Below are positions 1 through 8,377 of a stretch of 64,000 nucleotides of DNA, in pieces. This DNA is from Paratractidigestivibacter sp003150175. Lineage in GTDB: Bacteria > Actinomycetota > Coriobacteriia > Coriobacteriales > Atopobiaceae. The stretch is from the NCBI RefSeq assembly GCF_964283195.1, contig NZ_CAXYLH010000003.1; one strand, written 5' to 3'. The position numbers were made by a program, and so were the translations under genes. The notes under the pieces are model-generated. The model made no database searches. It saw only the letters and a program-made list of their open reading frames with translations, and was not told the DNA's origin. Every line of letters starts with the position of its first letter. The stretch's first letter is position 1.

Positions 1-118
1 GCTCGATGGCACGCTCGCTCACGAAGTCGCCGGCGTCGGTGAGGGACCCGACGAGGTCGATCAGCGTCCTCGCGTAACCCTCCGCGCCGCGCCTGCCCGC
101 GCCCGTTGCCCTACTCAC
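1..118 (-). CDS. Partial WYL-operon partner regulator (N-terminus only)
   Basis: Only the first 39 codons are inside the window. The frame opens with GTG at 118 and overlaps the last codons of the upstream WYL gene by 8 bases, the usual sign of translational coupling. The visible peptide begins VSRATGAGRRGAEGYA and continues into a region consistent with a winged-helix start (LIDLVGSLTDAGDF), but no diagnostic motif is reached. WYL regulators in Actinobacteria often occur as adjacent pairs, so a second helix-turn-helix/WYL protein is the likeliest identity. This is inference from context. Confidence 0.5.
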   Translation of the reverse strand, partial: MSRATGAGRRGAEGYARTLIDLVGSLTDAGDFVSERAIE

Positions 119-1076
119 TGCGAATCGCCCCCTCGAGCGTCGACTTCCATGCGCCCACCAGCTCAGGCGGAAAGAGGGGCACGAGCCCCTCGGCGACCGC
201 CCAGCACGCGGCGTCCTCGATGCTGCTCGTCTCGACCGACCACGTCTCGCGACCGTCCTCCACCTGCATCTCTCCGTGGACGCGGGCGGTGTCGGGCAAC
301 CCGCCCTCGCCTGCGGCGAACACCGCGCGGCAGACGGTCGGACCGATCTGAAACGGGAGCTTGACGTGCTCGTTGATGTCGAAGCCCACCGGCACCTCGA
401 AGCCCTCCTGCGTCGCCTTCGCCCGCTCGATGCGGTCGAGCCGCAGGGTCCTCATGGCCTTCGAGCCGTCTTTCTGGATGCAATCGCCGACGACGTAGCC
501 GTGCCCGCGGCACGAGAACGAGCCGTAGGGGAGGAAGGTCCGCTCGGAAGCCCTGCCCCGCGCGTCGCGGTACGAGACTGCGACCGCCTGATGGCTCCCC
601 ATGCACTCCACGACGACCTTCGCGGCCTTGGACTCCGCACAGGTGCGCGTCTGGACGGCGCGGTCGGCGGCGCCGAAGTTCCGGTCGATCTTCGCCAGCG
701 CGAAGCGGAGCTCGTCGCCGAAGACAAAGCCCTCGTCCGCGAGCAGGGGCTGGCAGGCGAGGTTGAGAGCCATCGCCTCGAGCGCGCCGAGCTCCGCACC
801 GGCGGCGTAGCTTCGGCACTCGTCGACCTGCCAGCATTTCTCGTTAACGGAGGGCACGCTGACTTCCTGCAGGTAAACGCCGGCGGAGTCGAGGGTCTTG
901 CGGTCGCGGCCGAAGTTCTTGCGCGCGGTTGCGGGGGCCTGACCGGGGTAGAAGAGCTCGTAGACGCGCGACGACAGCACGGGCGCGGAGCTGTTCATAA
1001 AGAAGACCGCGATGCGGGCGATCTTCTCGGCGTGTGCCTCATCGGCCGAGATGGGGTGCTTGTCCTGTGACGCCAC
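111..1076 (-). CDS. WYL-domain transcriptional regulator
   Basis: This 321-residue protein is probably a DNA-binding regulator with a C-terminal WYL-type ligand-sensing region. The N-terminal 90 residues resemble a winged helix (EKIARIAVFFMNSSAPVLSSRVYELFYP). The middle contains the WYL-like strand block around AVSYRDARGRASERTFLPYGSFSCRGHGYVVGDC, where a basic strand pair precedes the 'lPygl...g.wYl' position. The frame stays open upstream, but GTG at 1076 has a GGGAGG Shine-Dalgarno four bases away, so it is taken as the start. It is coupled to the partial regulator downstream and transcribed divergently from the M28-like gene at 1241. The ligand is unknown. Confidence 0.7.
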   Translation of the reverse strand: MASQDKHPISADEAHAEKIARIAVFFMNSSAPVLSSRVYELFYPGQAPATARKNFGRDRKTLDSAGVYLQEVSVPSVNEKCWQVDECRSYAAGAELGALEAMALNLACQPLLADEGFVFGDELRFALAKIDRNFGAADRAVQTRTCAESKAAKVVVECMGSHQAVAVSYRDARGRASERTFLPYGSFSCRGHGYVVGDCIQKDGSKAMRTLRLDRIERAKATQEGFEVPVGFDINEHVKLPFQIGPTVCRAVFAAGEGGLPDTARVHGEMQVEDGRETWSVETSSIEDAACWAVAEGLVPLFPPELVGAWKSTLEGAIRSE

Positions 1077-1240
1077 GTGTCCTCCCTGTACGCGCCGGCC
1101 CACACATCGGCGAGAAATAAGGTCATTACGCCGATGTGCGCTCCCGCTATCCACGAAATCCAAATCCTAGACGTATACTCTTTTGATTGTATGCATCACG
1201 ATGAAGACTGCTCTCTAGACTCTTCCAAAGGACCCTCACA

Positions 1241-4200
1241 ATGGCCATGACACATGACTATCTTGATTACCTCAACGAGAAGGTGGGCATCTGCCCTGCC
1301 GGGAGCCAAGAGGAGCTTCAGGCGGCGGACGTCATCGCTGACCTCATGCGGCAGCACGACGTCGAGCCCAGCGTCGAGGAGTTCGACGCGAAGACCTTCG
1401 GCGGGACCGTGCCCTCGGTGCTCTACGTGCTGATGTTCATCGGTATCGTGCTGGGCGGAATCGGCGTGCCTGTGCTCACCGCGCTCGGCTTCGTGCTCGC
1501 GGTCTGCCCCGCTGCGCTCTTTGTGCTGAAGTATTTCGGCCACGACTTCATCTCGCCGCTCGGCCCGACGACCCGCAGCCAGAACGTCGTCGCCTTCCAC
1601 AAGGCGTGCGGCCCCATGGTCATCAAGGGCAACCGCCCGATCGTGATCGTCGCCCACTACGACTCCCCGCACGAGAACGTCCTCGCGTCCTCGCCGGCTG
1701 CCCGCTTCGTCCCGCTCGCGTGGAAAGTGAGCAAGTACTGCGTCGCGGTCGTCGCGGCCTGCATGCTCTTCCAGGTGCTCGGCTTCCTCCCCGGCAGCTT
1801 CCGCCGCTTCATGTGGGTCATCGGCATCCTCGCTGCGCTGCCGCTCGTCATGCTCGGCGTGACCGGTGTCCTGGAGCACTTCTCGGACTGCACCGACGGC
1901 GCGAACGACAACAAGTCCGGCGTCGCCGCCATGCTCGGCGTGCTCGAGAACGTCCGCCCCTCCGGACTGGAGAGCGTCCACGGCCCCGAGAGTATTGACG
2001 AGGCCGTCGAGGCGATGAAGGAGGCGGCCGAGAACGCCGCCGCCCGCGCCGCGGCCCAGTCGCCCGACGACCAGCCCGAGATCGCTTATGCCGGCCTCGG
2101 CGATAAGCTCGCGAGCATCGAGCCCGCTGAGGGCGCAGATTCCTTCGCCCCGGCCGAGCAGGGCGCGACCGCCATGGCCTCCGGCGATCAGGCCGCAGCT
2201 GCCGACCAGGCTCCCGCCGAGGAGGTCGCCGAGGAGGCGCCCGCCGAGCCCGAGTTCATCAAGGTCCCCGGCGAGGTCTTCGGCGTCCGCCACGGCGAGA
2301 ACATCGTCAAGAGCCTCGGCATGCTGTCCGACGCCTGCGACGTGGAGTACGTCGACCCCGAGCCCGTGCTCGTTCCCGCGCCCGCCCGCAAGCGCCCCGC
2401 CCGTCGCGCCGCCGTACGTGCGGCCGCGGCCCCTGCGCAGAGCGTCGCGACTGCCGCCCCGGCCGCCGCGCAGGCCGCCCCGGCGGACCAGCCCGCGGTG
2501 AGCCCGACGACTTCCGCCGTGCCCGCGCCTGCCGCGTCGCGCGCTGCCGAGCGCACCGCCCCCGCCGCATCCGCTGCCGGCGCCGCGTTCGACGACTCCC
2601 GCCCCGCCGCGCGTCCCGGCGTGACTGACTTCACTCCGGAGCAGGAGCCCGACTTCGAGCCGCTGCCCGTCGACGCATACAACATGGAGGACGACAAGCC
2701 CACCGCCATGGAGACGCTGATGGGTGTGCTCGACCGCGCCAGGTCCGCCATCGCCGGCCTCGGCGAGAAGTTCTCGTCGAAGCGCGGGGAGGACCAGCCC
2801 GCCTGGGAGGGGGACGCCCCCGCCGAGTGGGACGCCTACGACGAGTCCGCCGAAGGCGACGAGGAGGGCTACGGTCCCGTCGAGGATCCCTTCGAGGCCG
2901 CCGCCGAGGGCGCCGAGCCCGAGAGCGAGCCCGCTGAGCAGGGCGCTCCTGCCGAGGCAGTCGCGCCCGACGCCGCTGAGGAAGAGGCCGAGCCCGTGCC
3001 TGCGGACGCCGCCGCGTCCGTGGCGCCTGCCGACGGGCTCGCGACTCCCTCCGCAGACGACCCCGCGCCCGCCGCGGGCTACGCTGACGACGGCTACGTC
3101 GATGAGTACGCCCCTGCGGCGGAAGAGCCTGTCGACGACTACGCCCCCGCGGCCGACGACGCCGCGGACTGGGAGCCCGCAGACGGCTTCGACGCCGCCG
3201 AGCCCGCTCCGGAGCCGTCCGACCCCGCTGCCTCCGCGGCACAGGCGATTCGCTCGTTCTTCTCGCGAAACAGGTCCTACGAGCCGGAGGACGTCCCCGA
3301 TGCCGAGTACGAGGAGCTCCCCGATGAGCAGCCCGCCGCGGCCCAGGAGATGTCGACCGACAACCTGATCCCCTTCGGCGAGGAGCCTGCCCAGGACGCG
3401 CCCGCCGCGCAGCAACCCGTCGCCGCCGACCAGGCCGCGCAGACGACCGCGAACATCGCCGTTCCCGCCGAGCAGACCGCCGTCACCCCTGCCGTCGCCG
3501 AGCCGCAGCGGCCCGCCGAGCAGACCGCGGTGACCGGCGCCGCCGTCAACTTCGACGGCCTCGAGGATGGGACGACCCTCAACCCGGACAACGCCGGTCT
3601 CACCGCAGAGGGCGACGTGGACGCGGGCGGCACCCAGCCCATGCCCGCCGCCAAGACGAGGCCCGCCGCCCCCGACGACCCCGAGTGGGGCAAGACGAGC
3701 TTCCGCCCGCAGCCGGGCAACGTCGCCCGCCGCGCGACCCTCTTTGACCTGCCCGACCCCTCCGCCGCAGGCAACGACCCCTTCGGCACCGACCCCAACG
3801 CGCCGAAGGTCGCCCCTGCAGCGGGCCGTGCGCAGGCTTCCACCACGCAGGCCGCGGGCCAGCAGCTCGCCGGCGGCCAGATCGAGACGATCTCCGCGCC
3901 CACCGACGAGGCCGACTTCGCGCCCGCAGAGCCGCAGGCCGATGCCGGCGAGGGCATCATGGGCAAGTTCAAGGGCCTCTTCTCGAAGTCTGATGCCGAG
4001 GAGGACGAGCCGTCCGCTGGCAAGCACTCCGGCAAGCACGGCGGCTGGAAGGGCGGCGCCGCGCCTCGCGCCGGCCTGCGCATGGTCGAGGAGGGCGAGT
4101 CCGGCCAGGATATCGTCCCTGAGGGCGCGCCGGACGAGTCCGATCTCCGCGAGGCCATCCTCGGCCTCGGCGACGACGCACTGATCTCGCACGACATCTG

Positions 4201-4624
4201 GTTCGTCGCGCTCGGCGCGAGCGACTGCGACCACGCGGGCATGCGCGCCTTCCTCGCCGAGCACCGTCAGCAGATCCGCGGCTCGTTCGTGATCAACCTC
4301 GACTCCGTCGCCGCCGGCGACCTCACCTTGCTCACCCGCGAGGGGCTCCTGGTCACGCGCCGCGCCGACCGCCGCATGCTCCGCATGCTCAGTACGATTG
4401 CGTCCGACCTGCACCTCCCGGTCGAGAAGGCCAAGTACGACTGGGCATCCACTGACGCCACGCCGGCGATGCTTTCCTCGATGCGCGCCGTCACGATCAT
4501 GGGCACCGACGCTCCCGGCACCCGTGCGCTCTCCCGCACCGCCGCCGACGTCGCCGAGAACCTCGTCCCCGAGCAGGCAGTCGCCGTCACCGAGGCCGTC
4601 ACGGAGCTCATCCGCCGCAGCTAG
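1241..4624 (+). CDS. Membrane-bound M28-peptidase-like protein with giant low-complexity insertion
   Basis: The 1127-residue protein starts like a zinc aminopeptidase of family M28: a VAHYDS block at about residues 137-142 supplies the first His, and a GANDNKSG block at about 221-227 supplies the bridging Asp. Four hydrophobic segments (about 56-73, 77-97, 166-185, 190-210) anchor it in the membrane. From about residue 245 to 980 it is an Ala/Pro/Glu/Asp-rich linker of low complexity. The peptidase fold then resumes (FVALGASDCDHAG, VINLDSVAAGDL, TDATPAML). The Glu-Glu pair normally found at the GASDCD position and the last zinc His (normally SDH) are not visible, so catalysis is doubtful. The start has an AAAGGA site eight bases upstream. 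The role is unknown. Confidence 0.75.
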   Translation: MAMTHDYLDYLNEKVGICPAGSQEELQAADVIADLMRQHDVEPSVEEFDAKTFGGTVPSVLYVLMFIGIVLGGIGVPVLTALGFVLAVCPAALFVLKYFGHDFISPLGPTTRSQNVVAFHKACGPMVIKGNRPIVIVAHYDSPHENVLASSPAARFVPLAWKVSKYCVAVVAACMLFQVLGFLPGSFRRFMWVIGILAALPLVMLGVTGVLEHFSDCTDGANDNKSGVAAMLGVLENVRPSGLESVHGPESIDEAVEAMKEAAENAAARAAAQSPDDQPEIAYAGLGDKLASIEPAEGADSFAPAEQGATAMASGDQAAAADQAPAEEVAEEAPAEPEFIKVPGEVFGVRHGENIVKSLGMLSDACDVEYVDPEPVLVPAPARKRPARRAAVRAAAAPAQSVATAAPAAAQAAPADQPAVSPTTSAVPAPAASRAAERTAPAASAAGAAFDDSRPAARPGVTDFTPEQEPDFEPLPVDAYNMEDDKPTAMETLMGVLDRARSAIAGLGEKFSSKRGEDQPAWEGDAPAEWDAYDESAEGDEEGYGPVEDPFEAAAEGAEPESEPAEQGAPAEAVAPDAAEEEAEPVPADAAASVAPADGLATPSADDPAPAAGYADDGYVDEYAPAAEEPVDDYAPAADDAADWEPADGFDAAEPAPEPSDPAASAAQAIRSFFSRNRSYEPEDVPDAEYEELPDEQPAAAQEMSTDNLIPFGEEPAQDAPAAQQPVAADQAAQTTANIAVPAEQTAVTPAVAEPQRPAEQTAVTGAAVNFDGLEDGTTLNPDNAGLTAEGDVDAGGTQPMPAAKTRPAAPDDPEWGKTSFRPQPGNVARRATLFDLPDPSAAGNDPFGTDPNAPKVAPAAGRAQASTTQAAGQQLAGGQIETISAPTDEADFAPAEPQADAGEGIMGKFKGLFSKSDAEEDEPSAGKHSGKHGGWKGGAAPRAGLRMVEEGESGQDIVPEGAPDESDLREAILGLGDDALISHDIWFVALGASDCDHAGMRAFLAEHRQQIRGSFVINLDSVAAGDLTLLTREGLLVTRRADRRMLRMLSTIASDLHLPVEKAKYDWASTDATPAMLSSMRAVTIMGTDAPGTRALSRTAADVAENLVPEQAVAVTEAVTELIRRS

Positions 4625-4647
4625 CCCGCGCGAGCAATCGCGTTTAC

Positions 4648-4701
4648 CAGGGGACGCGCACTTCTTGCCAGCCGATGCGGCCAAGAAGTGCACGTCCCCT
4701 G
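4648..4701. repeat. Long intergenic palindrome, 20-bp arms
   Basis: Arms 4648-4667 and 4682-4701 are complementary over 20 positions with one mismatch, and the loop itself can fold (CCG ATG CGG). It lies between the M28-like gene and tRNA-Gly and has no T-run, so it is not a canonical terminator. Its arms contain GGGGAC and CTTCTTG, words shared with other long hairpins in this window. Confidence 0.8.
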
Positions 4702-4721
4702 CTGTTATCCTCCGCGGCTTG

Positions 4722-4730
4722 TGGTACGAT
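4722..4730 (+). promoter_or_regulatory. Extended -10 promoter of tRNA-Gly
   Basis: TGG-TACGAT forms an extended -10 element ending 11 bases before the mature tRNA 5' end. No good -35 box is seen. The same TGN-TANNAT pattern precedes other tRNA genes here. Confidence 0.5.
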
Positions 4731-4741
4731 TTAACAGCTTT

Positions 4742-4816
4742 GCGGGCATCGCCAAGTGGTAAGGCATCAGCTTCCCAAGCTGACATCCGCGGGTTCGAGT
4801 CCCGTTGCCCGCTCCA
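4742..4816 (+). tRNA. tRNA-Gly (anticodon CCC), CCA encoded
   Basis: The cloverleaf is complete: acceptor GCGGGCA pairs with TGCCCGC, the anticodon arm TCAGC/GCTGA encloses loop TTCCCAA (anticodon CCC), and the T-loop is TTCGAGT. The 3' CCA is encoded. A strong hairpin terminator follows directly. Confidence 0.97.
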
Positions 4817-4826
4817 TACAACCTCT

Positions 4827-4847
4827 GGCCCCTCCGGGGGCCTTTTT
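4827..4847 (+). terminator. Rho-independent terminator after tRNA-Gly
   Basis: A GGCCCC/GGGGCC stem with a short TCCG loop is followed by five T residues. Confidence 0.85.
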
Positions 4848-4903
4848 CATGCCGCGGTTGGGTATACGAAGAAGGCAGCTCGACCGCAAGAAAGGATCTG
4901 CCT

Positions 4904-6187
4904 ATGCCTCCCATCCCCATGACCGACGAGGAGTGCCGCATCGCCACCGATGCCCTCTCCGACCAGCTCGATCTCTACGCGAACCTCCTCGTAAAGAAGG
5001 GCGTCGCCCTCAAGCCGGGCCAGGAGCTCGTGCTCGATGCCCCCGTGGAGCGCGCCGACTTCGCCCGCCGCGTGGTCGAGCGCGCCTACCGCGCCGGCGC
5101 GGGCCATGTGACCGTGATCTGGCACGACGACGCCGTCTCGCGCCTGACCTACGAGAACGTGGAGACCTCCTGGTTCGAGAACACCCCGTCCTGGCAGGTC
5201 GAGCAGCTCAACAGCCTCGCCGAGGCCGGCGCCGCGTTCCTCTTCCTCGAGGGGAGCGATCCGTCCTCGCTCAAGGGCATCGACCCGGCCAAGCCCGCCG
5301 CAGCCCGCAAGGCGCGCAACACGCAGTGCCGCTCGTTCCGCGACGGCATGGACTTCGGCCGTAACGTCTGGTGCATCGCGGGCGTCCCCGTGGCGGCGTG
5401 GGCCCGCGAGGTGTTCCCCGGCAAGTCCGACGCTGAGGCCGTCTACCGGCTGTGGAACCTGATCCTCGCGACGTCGCGCGCCGACGGAGACGATCCCGAG
5501 AGCGCCTGGGAGACGCACAACGCCTCCTTCGAGAAGACCAAGCGCTGGCTCAACCAGCACCACTTCGACGCGCTGCGCTACCGCTCTTCCAACGGCACGG
5601 ACCTCACGGTGGGCCTCACCGCCGGCCACATCTGGGACGGCGGCGCCGGGCGCACCGTCACGGGCACGGTGTTCTTCCCCAACATCCCGACCGAGGAGCT
5701 CTTCACCTCGCCCGACCGCAAGCGCGCCGACGGCGTCGTGTACTCCGCGATGCCGCTCGTGCACTCCGGGCAGGTCATCCGCGATTTCTGGATCCGCTTC
5801 GAGGGCGGCCGCGCGGTCGAGTTCGACGCCGAGCAGGGGCGCGAGGTCCTGCGCAGCATCATCGAGGCCGACGAGAACAGCTGCCGCCTCGGCGAGGTCG
5901 CGCTCGTCTCCAAGAACACCCCGATTCGCCAGAGCAAGACGCTGTTCTACGACACGCTCTACGACGAGAACGCGAGCTGCCACCTGGCGCTCGGCATGGG
6001 CTTCCCGGAGTGCGTCGAAGGCGGCCTCGACGCCGATAAGGACGGCCTACTGGCCCTCGGCGTCAACCAGAGCTCGACACACGTGGACTTCATGGTCGGC
6101 TCCGACGACCTCAACATCTGGGGCGTCGACGCGGACGGGGCCGAGACCCCGGTCTTCGTCGGCGGCCAGTGGGCTTGGGAGGAGTAG
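4904..6187 (+). CDS. M29-family metallo-aminopeptidase
   Basis: This 427-residue protein matches the thermophilic aminopeptidase family M29 (AmpS/PepS), cytosolic enzymes that remove N-terminal residues from peptides using two metal ions. The expected ligand series is present in order: Glu in FPNIPTEELFTSPD, Glu in CRLGEVALV, His in CHLALGMGFPE, and His and Asp in STHVDFMVGSDDL near the C-terminus. Length is normal for the family. The start ATG at 4904 has a GAAAGGA site eight bases upstream; in-frame codons upstream lack one and run into the tRNA terminator. It appears to be monocistronic between two tRNA genes. Confidence 0.92.
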   Translation: MPPIPMTDEECRIATDALSDQLDLYANLLVKKGVALKPGQELVLDAPVERADFARRVVERAYRAGAGHVTVIWHDDAVSRLTYENVETSWFENTPSWQVEQLNSLAEAGAAFLFLEGSDPSSLKGIDPAKPAAARKARNTQCRSFRDGMDFGRNVWCIAGVPVAAWAREVFPGKSDAEAVYRLWNLILATSRADGDDPESAWETHNASFEKTKRWLNQHHFDALRYRSSNGTDLTVGLTAGHIWDGGAGRTVTGTVFFPNIPTEELFTSPDRKRADGVVYSAMPLVHSGQVIRDFWIRFEGGRAVEFDAEQGREVLRSIIEADENSCRLGEVALVSKNTPIRQSKTLFYDTLYDENASCHLALGMGFPECVEGGLDADKDGLLALGVNQSSTHVDFMVGSDDLNIWGVDADGAETPVFVGGQWAWEE

Positions 6188-6212
6188 CCTCACCGCATCG
6201 CGCGGGTTGTCG

Positions 6213-6221
6213 TGTTAAAAT
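6213..6221 (+). promoter_or_regulatory. Extended -10 promoter of tRNA-Lys
   Basis: TGT-TAAAAT ends 14 bases before the tRNA 5' end and matches the extended -10 form seen before tRNA-Gly and tRNA-Arg(CCT). Confidence 0.45.
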
Positions 6222-6235
6222 CGACAAACGCATAC

Positions 6236-6311
6236 GCGCCGTTAGCTCAGTTGGTAGAGCAGGGGACTTTTAATCCCAAGGTCCAGGGTTCGAGACCCTG
6301 ACGGCGCACCA
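6236..6311 (+). tRNA. tRNA-Lys (anticodon TTT), CCA encoded
   Basis: Acceptor GCGCCGT pairs with ACGGCGC. The D-arm is GCTC...GAGC, the anticodon loop CTTTTAA gives TTT, and the T-arm CAGGG TTCGAGA CCCTG is perfect. CCA is encoded. The outermost anticodon-stem pair is a G-A mismatch, a minor irregularity. Confidence 0.97.
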
Positions 6312-6323
6312 CCGCATTTGAGC

Positions 6324-6355
6324 AGGTCGAAGCAGATTTTGCTTCGACCTTTTTT
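6324..6355 (+). terminator. Rho-independent terminator after tRNA-Lys
   Basis: An 11-bp stem (AGGTCGAAGCA with TGCTTCGACCT) and short loop are followed by a T-run. Confidence 0.85.
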
Positions 6356-6945
6356 GTTGTCGCCGGCAAGCTTTGGTTCCCGAGGCGGATCAGGGGAACA
6401 AATCCCGCCCTCATGCGCGTCGGGGCGCCGCAAAGGCCCGCGCCGCCCATCCCTTAGAGCGCCGCGGGGGCCGCATGGAGCGATGCGCGCGCCGCTCGCC
6501 CGCGCCCGCGAGGTGCCGCGTCGCGCGGCCTCCCGCTCCCGTCGCGGGCTTCTTTGTTTCCAAACGGATTCTATGCGCGCCGCGGGTTGCGCGCGCCGCG
6601 CCCACAGGCATATAGTCGAGGTCGTTGATTGCAGCCCCGCGCACATATCGCGGGCCACTAGTCTTTAGGGGAGGCGAAAGAAGCCAAATGATGTGCCACG
6701 ACGCTGTGCTTAGCCAGCTGTTCGCCTCTTTCCCCATGAACCGACGCCAGATGCGACGAATCTAGCCCGCGATGTCGCGTGCGCTGCGTCCTTGTCTCTG
6801 TGCGTTCCCGCCAAAGATAAATCATTCGCAACGTCCGGCGTCGTCGGGTGTTGAGCTTTGCTGTGATTGACCTGCGTCATCCGTATTACCCGCGCTATCC
6901 GCGCCACACAAAACCGTGCATACAGCCAACGAAAGGAATCGAACA
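6356..6945. other. 590-base non-coding stretch before argG
   Basis: Short open frames occur on both strands, but none has a ribosome binding site or protein-like composition. The left two thirds is very G+C-rich with short GC palindromes; the right third (from about 6600) is closer to average and should hold the argG promoter. I looked for an arginine-repressor-type box and found only a weak half-like element (GTGCATAC near 6916), so none is called. Confidence 0.5.
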
Positions 6946-8175
6946 ATGGCAGAGAAGGAAAAAGTCGTCCTCGCGTACTCCGGCGGCCTCGACACGTCCG
7001 TTATCGTCAAGTGGCTCCAGGTCGAGAAGGGCCTCGACGTCGTCGCCATCTGCGGCAACGTCGGCCAAGACGAGAAGGACCTCACCTGGATCGAGAAGAA
7101 GGCCCTCGACATGGGCGCCATCCACTCCGAGGCCGTCGACATGCGCGAGGAGTACGCCGACAAGTACCTCTCGCACGCCATCAAGGCCAACGCCAAGTAC
7201 CAGAAGGTCTACCCGCTGCTCTCCGCGCTGTCCCGCCCGCTGATCTCCAAGCACATCGTCGACATCGCCCACGCCACCGGCGCCAAGTACGTTGCGCACG
7301 GCTGCACCGGCAAGGGCAACGACCAGGTCCGCTTCGAGACCGAGATCCGCGCGCTCGACCCCTCCCTCGAGATCATCGCCCCGGTCCGCGTCTGGGACCT
7401 GACCACCCGCGACTCCGAGATGGAGTGGGCGGCCGCCCACGACGTGCCCGTGCCCGTCACGCACAAAAAGCCCTACTCCATCGACGACAACCTCTGGGGC
7501 CGCGCCATCGAGTGCGGCGTCCTTGAGGACACCTGGAACGAGCCGCCCGCGGACATCTGGACGATGACCAGCAACCTCGAGGACTGCCCGGCCGAGCCCG
7601 AGACCGTCGTCATCTCGTTCGAGAAGGGCCTGCCCGTTGCCCTCAACGGCGAGAAGATGCCGCTGCTCGACCTCATCATCAAGGCCAACGAGATCGCCGG
7701 CCGCAACGGCTACGGCCGCATCGATATGGTCGAGAACCGCGTCGTGGGCATCAAGTCCCGCGAGTGCTACGAGTGCCCGGGCGCGCTGCTGCTCATCACC
7801 GCGCACGAGACCATGGAGCAGATGTGCCTCGACGTGAACACCCAGAAGACCAAGCGCGAGCTCGACGAGCAGTGGGCAGACCTCGTGTACAACGGCCTGT
7901 GGTTCAGCCAGGCCAAGCTCGCCATCGACGCCTATAACGAGTTCTGCTCGCAGTTCGTCACCGGCGACGTGCGCATCAAGCTCTGCAAGGGTGGCCTCTT
8001 CATCGACGGTATGCGCTCGCCCTACAGCCTCTACGACTACAACCTGGCCACCTACGACGAGGGCGACACCTTCGACCACACCGCGTCGCGCGGCTTCATC
8101 GCCCTGCACGGTCTCGAGTCCCAGACCTGGTCCAAGGTCCAGGGCCCCAAGAGCGGCCTCACCGCGGTCGACTAG
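6946..8175 (+). CDS. argG: Argininosuccinate synthase
   Basis: The 409-residue enzyme condenses citrulline and aspartate with ATP to form argininosuccinate, the penultimate step of arginine biosynthesis. The N-terminal ATP pyrophosphatase P-loop is present as LAYSGGLDTSVIVKWL near residue 10, followed by the family block AHGCTGKGNDQVRFE around residue 120 and the C-terminal region IDGMRSPYSLYDYNLATY. Length is typical. ATG at 6946 is preceded by GAAAGGAA; an upstream in-frame ATG lacks a site. argH lies 1.6 kb downstream on the same strand but is separated by an unrelated gene and two long hairpins. Confidence 0.97.
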   Translation: MAEKEKVVLAYSGGLDTSVIVKWLQVEKGLDVVAICGNVGQDEKDLTWIEKKALDMGAIHSEAVDMREEYADKYLSHAIKANAKYQKVYPLLSALSRPLISKHIVDIAHATGAKYVAHGCTGKGNDQVRFETEIRALDPSLEIIAPVRVWDLTTRDSEMEWAAAHDVPVPVTHKKPYSIDDNLWGRAIECGVLEDTWNEPPADIWTMTSNLEDCPAEPETVVISFEKGLPVALNGEKMPLLDLIIKANEIAGRNGYGRIDMVENRVVGIKSRECYECPGALLLITAHETMEQMCLDVNTQKTKRELDEQWADLVYNGLWFSQAKLAIDAYNEFCSQFVTGDVRIKLCKGGLFIDGMRSPYSLYDYNLATYDEGDTFDHTASRGFIALHGLESQTWSKVQGPKSGLTAVD

Positions 8176-8287
8176 GGCTGGGAAGGTCTTCTGGCAAGAA
8201 GCCCTTCGCCGGCGGCGAGCAGCCGTTCGCCGCAAATGACGGCGCCCGAGAGCGTTCATCGGCCTGACCGGCGCGCTGCGCATCGAC

Positions 8288-8354
8288 AATAACGTGCAAG
8301 TTCACGCATGGAAGTGCCCTTCTCGGCATGTTGAGCGTGAACTTGCACGTTATT
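8288..8354. repeat. Perfect 20-bp-arm palindrome, upstream partner of the argG-argH insert
   Basis: Arms 8288-8307 and 8335-8354 are perfectly complementary over 20 bases around a 27-base loop. The arm core TAACGTGCAAGTT closely resembles TAACGTACAAGTT in the palindrome at 9546-9612, on the other side of the intervening gene. The right flank reads AAGAAGGGCC, as it does after the second copy. Confidence 0.85.
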
Positions 8355-8377
8355 TCTTTGCGAAGAAGGGCCACCCC

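Noticed and set aside
2000..4000. Repeats resembling a tandem array in the M28-like gene
   Set aside because: The repetition is compositional (Ala/Pro/Glu/Asp codons) with no regular period, so neither CRISPR nor a true tandem repeat.
1196..4786. A nearly 1200-codon open frame on the minus strand opposite the M28-like gene
   Set aside because: Its product is a Gly/Arg/Leu-rich string without motifs and it mirrors the skewed codon positions of the plus-strand gene, which has an RBS and family motifs.
6880..6945. Arginine-repressor box before argG
   Set aside because: Only a short GTGCATAC element is present, without the second half-site.
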